Positions 8,345 to 17,800 of a stretch of 44,207 nucleotides of DNA are shown piece after piece. The DNA is from Okeania sp. SIO3I5 (GTDB lineage Bacteria > Cyanobacteriota > Cyanobacteriia > Cyanobacteriales > Microcoleaceae): assembly GCF_010672085.1 (NCBI RefSeq), contig NZ_JAAHHT010000057.1, positions 1 to 44,207 of the forward strand, in the 5' to 3' direction. The translations under genes were made by a program, and so were the position numbers. How positions within the stretch are numbered: the stretch's first letter is position 1; every line of letters starts with the position of its first letter. The notes below the pieces were generated by a model. That model saw nothing but the letters and a program-made list of their open reading frames with translations, searched no databases and was not told the DNA's origin.

Positions 8345-9190
8345 TCAACTATGGCAATGACCTTCGCCCACATGACCTAAACTAGGCAAAATTGCCATAA
8401 ATTTTTGGTAGTCAGCAGGAGAAAGTTTATCTTTTAATGTAGGCATATCCAGCTCAACTTTTCCTGCTGTAGCGATCGCTGCCAGAGGAGCAAAACCCAA
8501 TGCTCCTGTATTAATTTCGTCATCTGGGGCAGCACTACCATCACCAAAAAGATGGTCAAAGTGGAAAGTAGCTTCTAATTCCGCAGTATTTCCTGCTTCA
8601 AGAATACCCTTACGCTCATCCCCAACAAAATCTCCACAAGTAAATTCTAATTCCTGGTCAATTTTTAGAGTAAAGGGTATACTCTGAGCATCTTTATTAG
8701 CTGTGCCACTCATTAATAAAGAATAACCTTTTGCTGGACCTTCAGTTGCCTTAAGCATTTTCCAAGAGATAGCATTATAGTGACCCGGAGGTGCAGATAT
8801 TTCACTCACCAAAATAGTTTCTGCTGTTTCATTCCCTTTTGCCAAATCTACTATTTTGCTTTGAGCAAGAATAACTTTTTCTTTTGCTTCTGGTTTTCCT
8901 CCTGTTTCAGCTTTATAGGGTGGATCTGTTTGATAGGCCGTAACTTCAACTAGGTTAACGTAGAGTTGGTCAAATGTTATTTTCCATCCATCTTTAGTAA
9001 TAAAACCTTTCCTCACAAAGTCTTCTCCATTAGCACGAAGCTTAAGAGTGCCTGGAGTTTTGTCATTTGTCTGCACTTGGTTGGCCTGATTTTCAGTCCT
9101 CTGGTTTTGACAACTACTTAGTAGAGCAGTAGGAGTGATAGAAGCTAGAGTCAATAGCATTAAAAGTAGTTTTCTAAAGTTGATTTTCAT
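8345..9190 (-). CDS. Putative lipoprotein, DUF4382-like, next to Ni/Co transporter
   Basis: The protein is exported: MKINFRKLLLMLLTLASITP is followed by the lipobox LLSSC, with Cys27 as probable lipidation site. I chose the ATG at 9190 because the signal peptide begins there; an in-frame start at 9277 would add 29 residues of no clear function. The mature part is beta-rich (TLKLRANGEDF, FDQLYVNLVEVTAY, ISAPPGHYNAISWKM, IDQELEFTCGDF), a layout resembling DUF4382-type proteins; this is a tentative match. The C-terminus reads LGHVGEGHCHS, with three His and one Cys that could bind metal. It precedes the NikL-like gene on the same strand, 522 bp away, and may help capture metal, which is inference. 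Confidence 0.6.
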   Translation of the reverse strand: MKINFRKLLLMLLTLASITPTALLSSCQNQRTENQANQVQTNDKTPGTLKLRANGEDFVRKGFITKDGWKITFDQLYVNLVEVTAYQTDPPYKAETGGKPEAKEKVILAQSKIVDLAKGNETAETILVSEISAPPGHYNAISWKMLKATEGPAKGYSLLMSGTANKDAQSIPFTLKIDQELEFTCGDFVGDERKGILEAGNTAELEATFHFDHLFGDGSAAPDDEINTGALGFAPLAAIATAGKVELDMPTLKDKLSPADYQKFMAILPSLGHVGEGHCHS

Positions 9191-9986
9191 TACTTTGACT
9201 GTCAAAAAAGTTAGGATGTTGATAGGGAGATGGGGAGATTCATAAGTATGCAGAATTTTTTGTATTCCAAATAACATAATTATCTCAATAATCTAAACAT
9301 ATTTTTGTTGGCCTTATTGACTCATTTATCTCTATTGATCTAGGAAACTACTTTCGAGCAAAATTAACAATCTCCAGGGGGGGCATCTTATACTATTTCT
9401 CATGCATGAATGCTACATAAGATTGGGAGAGGTAGGGACGTTGCTTGAGCATTAATGCGTTTTCCGTTCCGTAATGCTCCTATTCCATGTCGCGTAGCGT
9501 TAGCGGAGCGAAAGCGTCAGGAAAACGTCCGTACGAAAAACATATACTAATCTACCTTAAATTGTCAAAAAAAGACTTTGAGCTTGATAAATATTTGATT
9601 GTTGAAGTGTAGCTGAAGTGAAGTATAGCATTAATGCATGGTAATTGGTATTATCTGTACCAAGGACGAGCAATATTTTTTACAAATAGCTAGTGCAGGA
9701 TGGCAGAAATAACTGAGCAGTTACATGCTTGCCTTAAGCCTTACTAACCAATAAGGCATGAATTTTTAATTTTCAATTTCGCGCCTAGCGCTATACCAAA
9801 ATTTTATAGCAGTATTATTAAGAAGTGGTATAAAACCTTATTTAATATTTAAAATAAGATGGTGAAATTATTGTCTAACTTTAGGGCAAATAACAAAAAC
9901 TCATATATCAAAAATTGTCAATATTTTATCGAGCCATTACAATATGAATTTGTCCTAGTAATAACAAAAAAATCCACTCAACTAAT
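9191..9986. other. Intergenic region between divergent lipoprotein genes
   Basis: This divergent region should hold promoters for both genes, but I could not place one confidently. It contains a Rep-F element (9432-9534). From about 9540 to 9986 I see AT-rich DNA without a recognisable gene or repeat boundary. Confidence 0.5.
9432..9534 (+). repeat. Rep-F palindromic element
   Basis: Ends are GTAGGGACGTT and the inverse AACGTCCGTAC. The interior carries GCATTAATGCG and GCGTAGCGTTAGCGGAGCG blocks. Other copies are at 20441-20541, 26457-26564 and 43315-43394, and a minimal perfect palindrome with the same ends is at 33625-33652. Confidence 0.7.
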
Positions 9987-10355
9987 ATGATGAATCATTT
10001 TCGTTTTCTATCTTTCTCTGCAATCGTTGCTAGTTTAATTGCCATGAGTTCTTGTGCAAATACAACTACTCCGACTATAGATACTAACACCAGTCCTGGC
10101 ACTTCAAATTCAGCCGTATCTACTACTCCTGGCACTAGAATTAAAATAGATATAAATGATGCTTCAGACTCAGATTTAAAAAAATTAGCAATCAAGTTAA
10201 ATCTACCCGATCTACCAGAAAAAATCAAGAAAAATCGTCCTTACAAAGACATTAACCAACTGGCAGTAAAAAAAGTTATCAGTCCTGAGCAATTAGAGTT
10301 TGTTAAGAATGATATAACTGTCACAGAACTCACCCAAGAAAAAAATAGCAATTAA
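9987..10355 (+). CDS. Small lipoprotein with ComEA/PsbU-like HhH domain
   Basis: The 122-residue protein has a signal peptide ending in the lipobox IAMSSC (Cys23), a Thr/Ser/Pro-rich linker (about 26-48), then a helix-hairpin-helix-like domain: IDINDASDSDLKKLAIKLNL and RPYKDINQLAVKKVISPEQL, ending LEFVKNDI. This spacing is that of ComEA/PsbU-type HhH folds, where IN-A-S-EL-LPGI and PF-S-DL are typical; the usual glycines of the hairpin (LPGIG) are replaced by LPDLP, so DNA binding is doubtful. Location is probably the periplasmic face of a membrane. Two consecutive ATGs (9987, 9990) could start it. Confidence 0.65.
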   Translation: MMNHFRFLSFSAIVASLIAMSSCANTTTPTIDTNTSPGTSNSAVSTTPGTRIKIDINDASDSDLKKLAIKLNLPDLPEKIKKNRPYKDINQLAVKKVISPEQLEFVKNDITVTELTQEKNSN

Positions 10356-10856
10356 CTAAAAAAAACTTTTTTAACGCAGCAATTAGCACTCAGCACTCAG
10401 TAATCAGCAGAATCTCTTTTTTTACGTTTAGAAGAAGATTTTAACTTCTCCTAAAACATCCATTGTTTGGGGTTGCTGGGAATTTTAAACCAAAGCTGCT
10501 AAAAGTTAATAGCTAATTAAATTGTGTAATTTTCCCCTGCTAATATAACTAGCATTTAGTAGGGGTTGAGAAAAAAAGGATTTTTGCCTTGAGATTATCT
10601 ATAGAAAAAGTTAATATAGTAGTCGAAGCAAAGGTTAGGACAATTCTAAATCCTGTTTGCGGAGGATTTCCCTATACGAAAAATCCTTTGACAGTTTACT
10701 ATTCCCTATTCCCTATTCCCGATTCAAGTAGCCCTATATTTGCTATCCTTAAATAAAAGTTAAATCTAGGAAAACTTAAATTAATATTGAATAAACAGAT
10801 GTCTATAACTAAGCAGTTACAATTAATCAGAGAAATGTAGACTTAAAACGTTAAAA
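10356..10856. other. Intergenic region before ferritin-like gene
   Basis: It holds CAGCACTCAG repeats after the HhH gene and an element with TATAGTAGTCGAAGCAAAGG at about 10616 whose sequence recurs inverted at about 14640-14663, plus TTCCCTA heptamers (about 10700-10720). The last 120 bases look unique and presumably contain the promoter of the next gene. No coding region is seen. Confidence 0.5.
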
Positions 10857-11291
10857 ATGAGAGAACTTGATAATCAAAAATCTGTAGGCTTATTAAATTC
10901 TATTATGGAATTTGAACTTGCAGGTGTGGTGCGCTACACTCATTATTCCTTAATGGTAATCGGACCTAATCGCATACCAATTGTAGATTTTTTTAAAACT
11001 CAAGCTAATGAATCTTTACTTCATGCTCAACAAGCAGGAGAAATACTAACAGGTTTAGAAGGTCATCCGACATTAAAAGTAGCTCCGATTATAGAAACAA
11101 ATCAACATTCAATAGCAGCTCTTTTACAAGAAAGTCTCAACCATGAAGCCAAAGCTTTAGAACTATATAAAAAATTGTTAGAAACTGTAGAAAATGCAAG
11201 TATATATTTAGAAGAATATGCTCGTACAATGATAGGTCAAGAAGAGTTACATAACATGGAAATCAAAAAAATGTTGCGTGACTATAGTTGA
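10857..11291 (+). CDS. Ferritin-like (bacterioferritin-family) protein
   Basis: This 144-residue all-helical protein of the ferritin/bacterioferritin superfamily is likely to oxidise and store iron in the cytoplasm. Candidate di-iron ligands are one per helix: E20, E52 and H56, E97, and E129 with H132 (EELH). The second helix reads NESLLHAQQ, so the acidic residue lies four positions before the histidine, not three as in the standard E-x-x-H; the 144-residue length is also shorter than typical Bfr (about 155-160). No obvious haem-ligand methionine can be assigned. The gene stands alone and ends just before a Rep-B element. Confidence 0.75.
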   Translation: MRELDNQKSVGLLNSIMEFELAGVVRYTHYSLMVIGPNRIPIVDFFKTQANESLLHAQQAGEILTGLEGHPTLKVAPIIETNQHSIAALLQESLNHEAKALELYKKLLETVENASIYLEEYARTMIGQEELHNMEIKKMLRDYS

Positions 11292-11915
11292 TTAATTGAA
11301 TCTATAGCAGGGAATAGGGAATAGGGAACAGTTGGAAAAACATTTCCTAGTCTGAGACTCATCATCAGTAATTGTCAAGAGCCAATTCTTTCTTAGCTAT
11401 AGAATAAATATCTAAAAAAAATCATAGCAATCCGCCTCAAAAATGTGAATATCTAATGATAATTTACATATTATTTAGAAGTAAAAAAAGAGCAATCGGA
11501 TTGCTTCATTTTTATCTATGTAAAGAGAAGCTAGGATTAATAATTTTCCAGAAAATATTTTTGGGTAAATTAGATAAATTATTTGATTATTGGGTGTTGT
11601 TGAAGTAAGGTATGAAATTTGTGAGTGAATTAAGATTAATAGTAAGAAAAAATCTATTTTAACCATTCACTATTAACTACTGACTACTAAAAATTATAGA
11701 ATCATTCAGTAAGCTAGATTATTAATAAAAAACTAACTAGATAGGAAAACAGAAATATCAATAAAGATTAAAAGGTTTGCCATAAGGCGAAAAACTAAGG
11801 AACCCCACTTACTATAATTGCTTTCCTAGGCGATAATAAAATCTTACATTTGATTATGCCTACTACCGAGCTAAATTTTTTTTTAATCGCAGAAATTACT
11901 TTTGCCAAAGGTTTA
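11292..11915. repeat. Repeat-rich gap after ferritin-like gene
   Basis: It contains a Rep-B element (11303-11401) and, at about 11590-11690, a diverged copy of the 2341-3160 tandem unit (GAAGTAAGGTATGAAATTTG ... CTACTGACTACTA). The open frame at 11475-11666 overlaps that repeat and is not supported as a gene. The bases from 11700 to 11915 look unique but hold no clear gene. Confidence 0.6.
11303..11401 (+). repeat. Rep-B element, intact 99-bp copy
   Basis: It begins TATAGCAGGGAATAGG and ends TTCTTTCTTAGCTATA. The middle contains GTTGGAAAAACATTTCCTAG and ATTGTCAAGAGCCAATTC. This is the uninterrupted form of the element that carries a Rep-C insertion at 22397-22631. Confidence 0.7.
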
Positions 11916-12401
11916 TTAATCTTGATGAGGGGAAGCAGGAAAAGGATTAATCCATTTTTGATTAATACCTAAGTCCAACACAAGACCAACTACAGCAAAG
12001 GCCACTACACTCTCTATACCTAATACCATTAAAGGCCATAGAGCGAAAAATGTGGCCTCAGAATTTAATCCTCCATCAATTTGTCCCAAACCTCTGACAG
12101 TGCCAAAGGCCACGACTGCCCCAGATTTAAGATGGGGGTTCTTATCTTGACGAATAATATAACGATAAGTCACGCCAAATAGAAATCCACTCACAAAAGC
12201 GATCGCCCCTTGCAGCAAAATATCCCAGTCCAGATTTGTAATTTCTAAATTTGCCAATGGCTCCCAACTATGGGCTAAAATTAAGTTATTGCCAAGAGCG
12301 ATCGCGCCGAAAGTTAAAAATAGTGAGATACCAGCAAGAGTTCCTGCTTTGAGAGATTCTATTCTTTCTGCGAAGGTAAAATTTGATAAATAGTTGACCA
12401 T
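11916..12401 (-). CDS. Conserved-looking membrane protein, unknown function
   Basis: This 161-residue protein has three or four probable membrane helices (about 18-42, 61-81, 120-146) and a hydrophilic loop with GTVRGLGQIDGG. The glycine-rich helices and loop look under selection, but I do not recognise the family. It is transcribed divergently from petN with about 112 bp between the start codons, so they share a promoter region. That placement hints at a thylakoid or photosynthesis-related role, no more than a guess. Confidence 0.6.
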   Translation of the reverse strand: MVNYLSNFTFAERIESLKAGTLAGISLFLTFGAIALGNNLILAHSWEPLANLEITNLDWDILLQGAIAFVSGFLFGVTYRYIIRQDKNPHLKSGAVVAFGTVRGLGQIDGGLNSEATFFALWPLMVLGIESVVAFAVVGLVLDLGINQKWINPFPASPHQD

Positions 12402-12513
12402 ATAAGCTGAATTTTGTGCCTATTAATATTTTCGTCTTCTCTTCTAGTCAAAATGCCATAAATAAAATATTATAGGATTTGGAGTAAATTTTTTCTTTTT
12501 TTTAAAAGCAGTT

Positions 12514-12603
12514 ATGGATATTTTGTCTTTAGGTTGGGTTAGCCTTTTAGTTCTGTTCGGTTTCTCTATTTCAATGGTAGTTTGGGGTCGTAACGGTTTC
12601 TAA
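12514..12603 (+). CDS. petN: Cytochrome b6f complex subunit PetN
   Basis: This 29-residue single-helix protein begins [17 protein letters not shown] and ends [10 protein letters not shown]. The length and the terminal VVWGRNGF are characteristic of PetN, the smallest subunit of the cytochrome b6f complex, which carries electrons between the photosystems in the thylakoid membrane. It is required for a stable complex in known cases. The TAA stop is followed about 85 bp later by a strong hairpin (12688-12722). It identifies the host as an oxygenic phototroph. Confidence 0.97.
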   Translation: MDILSLGWVSLLVLFGFSISMVVWGRNGF

Positions 12604-12687
12604 AAATTAGGTATTGGTTTTAAGAAACTTAATTTTTGCTTGTGTTATAAAACTAAACAACTCTTAATCTACTAACTAATAAATTCC

Positions 12688-12722
12688 AAAGATGGGATAG
12701 GTGATCGACCTATCTCATCTTT
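12688..12722 (+). terminator. Probable terminator of petN
   Basis: Two 15-base arms, AAAGATGGGATAGGT and ACCTATCTCATCTTT, enclose a 5-base loop GATCG and pair fully if one G-U wobble is allowed. A weak T-rich stretch (TAAGTTTTAC) follows. The position after an isolated small gene supports a terminator role. Confidence 0.7.
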
Positions 12723-13432
12723 AAGTTTTACATAAAAATTGCTAAGTAGCTAGATAGGAATAAACCTGACTATGTAATGAAATGTTGATGCAGCAAAATG
12801 CCGTAACCGAATAATTAATAATTAATAATTAATAATTAATAATTAAATAATTCACCTTTAAAACCTCCCCAATAAAAGAGAAAAAGTGGTCGTTAACGTT
12901 TGCGATAGCATTCCGTAAGGAAAGTTTCACGCAGGGTGGGATGCTGAGGAAACCGGCGCTATATTAATCGACCAAGAGAAAATAAACTTTTTCCTTTTAG
13001 TCAATTCTCTACCTTTTAGGGAGAGGTAATTATCAATTATCCATTATCAATTATCCATTAATGAAAGTGGTATCCTTAAGTTATTATCATTACAACCGTA
13101 TTAATTGTAATTTATCTAGATTGAGAAGTCTTTGAAAGGCTAATATATTAACATTCATCAACAATATGAAGATTTGGTAAAAATACGGATTAACTATTGC
13201 CCGATCATAGCATTTAGTTTTAGTATTATAAATAAATTATAGCGTTTCTCAGCAATCGTGAGGTACACCTATCTTTATTTGTTCCTATTTCCTATTCCCT
13301 GTTTCCTATTCCCTATTCCCTATTCCCTGTTCCCAGTTAAGTGTTCCCTGTTCCCTAAAACCAAGGAATTTTGTACCTCACGCTTCTTGGGAATTGCTAT
13401 ACTATAGTTATATTCTTGTCAAAAAATCAAAA
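12723..13432. repeat. Repeat-filled gap after petN
   Basis: An inverted Rep-E copy lies at about 12806-13066, from CCGAATAATTAATAATT to the ATTATCCATTA repeats, and a Rep-A copy at 13238-13401. No gene is supported. The Rep-A end is only about 30 bases before the ATG of the next gene. Confidence 0.7.
13238..13401 (+). repeat. Rep-A element, second copy (164 bp)
   Basis: It is nearly identical to 117-273, including TATAGCGTTTCTCAGCAATC and GGGAATTGCTATA ends. It is 7 bp longer because of one extra TTCCCTA heptamer, showing that the tract grows by whole units. Confidence 0.8.
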
Positions 13433-13819
13433 ATGGATTTTATAGAAATAAAGACCGCTTATTTGAATATATTGGGTGATTGTTTCAACAAGCAAATGTC
13501 TTCTCTAGAATACTTATTAAAAAGAATTATATTAATTTATAGAATAGAAAAATTTAAAAATTTAATATTGATTGATCGGGCTATTGAGTTGATAGAATCA
13601 ATGAAATTTCCATCGTGGGATAGAGAAAAAATTACTCCTGTACAGAAAAATATACTAGAAAATTTTATCAAAACTACTGCATTTTTTTTAAATCAATCAA
13701 AAGAATATTTGGTCTTATCAAAAATCAATTATGCCATAGAAGAAAAAGATGATTTCAGATTGATAATTGCTGCTGAAAGAGCTATTCTTAATTGTCGTAT
13801 GCTTGTAGTTAAATTTTAA
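13433..13819 (+). CDS. Hypothetical protein, helical
   Basis: I do not recognise this 128-residue protein. It looks mainly helical, with alternating charged and hydrophobic residues (MSSLEYLLKRIILIYRIEKF, KINYAIEEKDDFRLIIAAER), no signal peptide and no membrane span. The ATG at 13433 is preferred; an in-frame TTG at 13394 lies within the adjacent Rep-A element and would add 13 residues encoded by repeat DNA. Low GC and the lack of neighbours give no clue to function. Confidence 0.5.
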   Translation: MDFIEIKTAYLNILGDCFNKQMSSLEYLLKRIILIYRIEKFKNLILIDRAIELIESMKFPSWDREKITPVQKNILENFIKTTAFFLNQSKEYLVLSKINYAIEEKDDFRLIIAAERAILNCRMLVVKF

Positions 13820-14182
13820 CAGCTTGTAGTTAAAAGTCAGCAGTAAGGAAGGATATCTTTCCAATTGGTGAGTTACAAGAATCATATAGAATCTGGGTAA
13901 TTAGTTATCCTAACATTTAGGAGTCAGAACTCAGAAGTCAGAAATTAGGAGGGAAGAGAATTTAGAAAAATTTGGTAATTATGGAAATCGGGAAATTTTT
14001 CTGATACCGATAAGTGTTAATGGTAGTCCAGTTTTACTGATGTTAAGAATAATTGTAGGTTGAGTAGCAGTTTACTTCCACGAAATAGTACGAAATGAAA
14101 CCCAACAAAACAGGTAAAAATGTTGGGTTGATACTGTGAATAAGGTACGGTAACGTTTTCTTGTAATCCGTCTGAGAGTATG
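13820..14182. other. Gap with short repeats and inverted repeat
   Basis: It holds TCAGAAGTCAG-type repeats (about 13921-13950) and a hairpin AACCCAACA / TGTTGGGTT (14099-14107 with 14121-14129), placed where a terminator for the minus-strand gene at 14183-14494 would be. No coding sequence is seen. Confidence 0.5.
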
Positions 14183-14494
14183 TCAGTTTTTTCTCGCCTT
14201 TAAATCTGTAGCAAAATCTTCATAGCGTCGTAATGATGTAACCTCAATATTCACATATTGTCCCAATTTTTTGACAATTGGTAAATCCATAATCACTTGG
14301 TCAAGTTGATCGGGAGATTCCACATCAACAATAGCTATGACTCTGCGAGTTCCCACACACTTCCAAACACTTACTACAATTCCTTTTTTCTTACCTTCCT
14401 CTGCAGCATCTGCTTCTTCGCTCCAAATAGTAAATAATTCCTCTTGGGTCATAGTAGGAGGATATTGTACTCGAAAGTCTATGTGATACAGCAT
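14183..14494 (-). CDS. Muconolactone isomerase-family protein
   Basis: The 103-residue protein fits the muconolactone delta-isomerase family (ferredoxin-like fold): MLYHIDFRVQYPPTMTQEEL at the N-terminus, a central WSEEADAAEEGKKKG helix, WKCVGTRRVIAIVDVESPDQ, then LDQVIMDLPI and the end VEVTSLRRYEDF. The true enzyme acts in the beta-ketoadipate pathway for aromatic breakdown, but no other gene of that pathway is here, and cyanobacterial members are of unknown substrate. I therefore assign the family only. It is a single gene with no operon partner. Confidence 0.8.
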   Translation of the reverse strand: MLYHIDFRVQYPPTMTQEELFTIWSEEADAAEEGKKKGIVVSVWKCVGTRRVIAIVDVESPDQLDQVIMDLPIVKKLGQYVNIEVTSLRRYEDFATDLKARKN

Positions 14495-14826
14495 AAATAC
14501 CTGAGTTTAAACAATAGATAAAATCAGTTCCTCATCCTATCATACAAAAAGAAGGTAATATAGCTCTAGGCGCAAGTCAGAAGTCAGAAGTCGGAAGTCA
14601 GAAGTAATCTCTGAGTGAATTTGGGCGTTGATAAATCTCTTAACCTTTGCTTCGACTGCTATACCATTCAGAAGAAAAATTTTACCAAAAAATAAGGTCT
14701 AAAGCCTCCCCTTTGAAGGGGATGGAAGAAATCAACATCTGTATTTCAAGCCTCTGGGTTAAGCCTGGGGTACTGATAACTGATAACTGATAACTGATAA
14801 CTGAAATGACGGTGGGGGCAAGATTT
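14495..14826. other. Repeat gap before giant kinase 3' end
   Basis: It contains an element bounded by TATAGCTC and GACTGCTATA (about 14560-14664) with GTCAGAA repeats inside, then a Rep-E relative (about 14683-14805) ending in four or five CTGATAA repeats just before the kinase stop codon. No gene is seen. Confidence 0.55.
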
Positions 14827-17800
14827 TTACCTGGGAATAATGATAGTAAAAATTGTACCTTGCCCAACTGTTGAATTACAGGTAATCATACCACCGTGTT
14901 TTTCTGTGACTATTTGATGGGCGATCGCCATCCCTAAACCCGTTCCTTTTCCTACTGCTTTGGTAGTAAATCCTGACTCGAATAGCCTCGCTTTCACTTC
15001 TTCTGGGATTCCCGTTCCATTGTCGGCAATTCTCACGATCGCGCTCTTTTTGTCTTCGCTTAATTCCGTCGCAATGGTAATGCAATTACGTTTTTTTTCG
15101 ATATCGGTAAATGTTTTCCCTTCATTGCTTTCATCTAAAGCATCTATGGCATTCGCCAATAAATTCATAAACACTTGATTTAGTTGTCCCGCATAGCATT
15201 TGACTAGGGGAATATTACCATAATTTTTAACGATCTCAATCGCTGGACGGTTTTCATTGGCTTTCAGGCGGTATTTTAAGATTAATAAGGTGCTATCTAT
15301 CCCGTCATGTAGATTAAACTCGGTTTTGCTGGCGGTATCCGTGCGCGAAAATGTTCGCAGAGATGTGCTGATATTGCGAATTATTTGGCATCCCTCTGCC
15401 ATTGACGCAATTAGTTTGGGGAAATCTTCGGCAATAAAATCTGTTTCTAGCTCTTCGATTGCTTCGACAATTTCTTGGGGAGGAGAAGTGTTTTCTTGAT
15501 ATAGAGAAAGGGCTGATAGCAAATCTTGCAAATGTTCTTGGGCTGCATCTACATTGCCACTGATAAAGCCAACCGGATTATTAATTTCGTGAGCCACCCC
15601 TGCTACCAAATTGCCCAAGGTAGCCATTTTTTCACTTTGAACTAATTGTAGTTGAGCCGCTTGTAAATCCTTGAGGGTTTGTTGCGCTTGTTGATACAAT
15701 CTAGCATTTTGTAGGGATATTGCTGCTTGAGCGCATAATGTATCTAAAATTTCTAGGCGCTCGGTAGTAAACGCATCTGCGGTTAAACGATTTTCTAAGT
15801 AGAGAATCCCGATTAATTTCCCTCTCTCTTGTAAAGGCATACACAGTAAACTTTGGGGATGAAAACGCAGTAAATAGTTATCGGCAGCAAACTGTTCTTG
15901 GGCAGCTTGGGCATCTAAAAGTGCTGTTTCTGTAGTGCGTCGGACATAGTTAATCAATCCTACTGGTAAGTTTTGACTATCTTCCCAGGGAATGGATTGA
16001 TTTAATGAATCTATGGTTAATTTACTGCTGTCTCCAGTACGATTTGCGATCGCCTCTATCGTCAATCCTGTTTCACTGCTTAATAATAATGCACTTTTTG
16101 TGGCTCCGGCATTTTCCAAAATAATCTTGAGAATAGTGGATAGCAGGCGATCAAGTTCAATTTCTCCCGATAAAGTTTGAGAGGCTTTTAAGAGAGAAGA
16201 AAAGTCAAGAATAGAGGAAATATTGGCAACGGTTGCGGTTTGAGAATGAGAATGACTTGTAAGTTTGGAAATGCTTGTTTTTGAAGATAAGGACTGGCGT
16301 TTGCTTTCCAAAATAGGTTTTAATAGTTGGGGATAGCGTAGTTCGAGGTCTTTGATTTTGGCTTTAGCACCCCATTGAGCATAGCAATAGTAAGCTTCTT
16401 GTAGATAAAGCGTGGCAAATTTTTCTTTGCCCCAGTCCAGGTAGAATTTGGCAGCGAGTTCGTTTGCTAAGGCTTCTTCTTGGATATATTTGTTTTCTTT
16501 GGCTGCAGCAATTGCGCGATCGTAAAGATCAATACAGTGTACTTTATTTCCCAAGAAACTGTTCACAGTGGCATCAACTAAAAAGTATTTGTGGGAAAAA
16601 TTTTCATGGCAACTCGCCGCCCATTGCTTGAGTTTAGCTTGGTTGAACTTGATTTTTTCCAAATAATCATTGTTTGAAATTAAGGAATGAAGACGACAAT
16701 ATTCTATCGCAGCTATCGACTGATAAAAATTAAGAGCTGCAATCTGATATTTACCCGGTATAACATTAATTATTTCCTCTGCCGCTCCTGCTGCAATCAG
16801 AGCCTCTTCATAGCGACCATACAAACACAAAATTTTCGTTTTTAAGATCCAATAATGACAAATAGCATAGGTGCTGTTATTAGCCTGACAATTCTTTAAA
16901 TACTCCTGTTCCGTGAGAATATTGTTCGAGGAATTTTGGGTGATATCGGCAAGCCAAATATTCAAGCCAAGCATAACATCCACGGCAAGTTGATAATTAA
17001 GTGTCCGAGTAGCAAACTCCAAATGTTGTGGAAGGGTTTCCTGGATTTCTAGAATATTATCCCCCGCATAAAATGGGTTCAGGGACTTGTACATTAGAAT
17101 ATTGGCAGAAAAAATCAGTTCTCCAGACTCCAAACCTGCAACCAACCCTTCATTGAAAATAGATTCTGCTTCACGCAGAGGGCGCACCCAAGACAGGATG
17201 TTATTCCCAAGAATGTAACACGCTTTACAAAGATCGCTGCCCTGATGGAAGCGTTTAGCTAATTTTTCTGCAAGTTGGCCAAATTCATAGCCTAATTGAT
17301 AATTGCCCTGTTTTCCTCCCACATACATCCCATAGGAAGAAAATCCATAGCTTGATTCAGCGACCATACCAAAGTTGAGGGATATAAAAACAATCGATAA
17401 TGTAATCAGAAAGTACAGGTCTTCTTTTTGCAGGACATAAGTTGGCACTAACAAATTATTGAGTATTTTTATAATTGCACGCTTGTCTGGAACGGTTGCT
17501 TCTGGCTCCGAAACGATCTGTTCTATCTTCCGATTGCCAAGCTTGAGATCAATCTGAACTTGACAAGATTCGATTTTTTCTTTTAAGTTCGTTTCCAACA
17601 AGTCGAAATTCAAGCAGTCTAAAGCTTTTTTCCCATATTCAAGCGCCTGAAGGAATTCTCCTTGTAAGGTAAATTGCAAAACAGCAAGATTAAATGCTTC
17701 AGCCCGATCGATCGCCTGTTTGGTGGATTGCACGATCGATTCAACAAGTGCAAGAGATGTGGCAAACTTTCCTGATAGATAGTTAACTTCTGCTAGGTTA

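Noticed and set aside
8025-8345. CRISPR array
   Set aside because: The repeated units are adjacent variants without unique spacers and contain nested heptamers; no cas gene is present.
9191-9277. Longer N-terminus for the lipoprotein
   Set aside because: The signal peptide and lipobox spacing fit a start at 9190; the extra 29 residues would place a long segment before the signal.
3160-9300. Cobalamin or nickel/cobalt riboswitch upstream of the metal transporter
   Set aside because: I could not find the conserved cores in the gaps or in front of cbiM; inverted repeats there belong to dispersed families.
11475-11666. 63-residue open frame on the minus strand
   Set aside because: Mostly a diverged copy of the 2341-3160 repeat read backwards.
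14183-14494. Beta-ketoadipate pathway gene catC
   Set aside because: Family resemblance only; no companion catabolic genes, and cyanobacterial members probably have another role.
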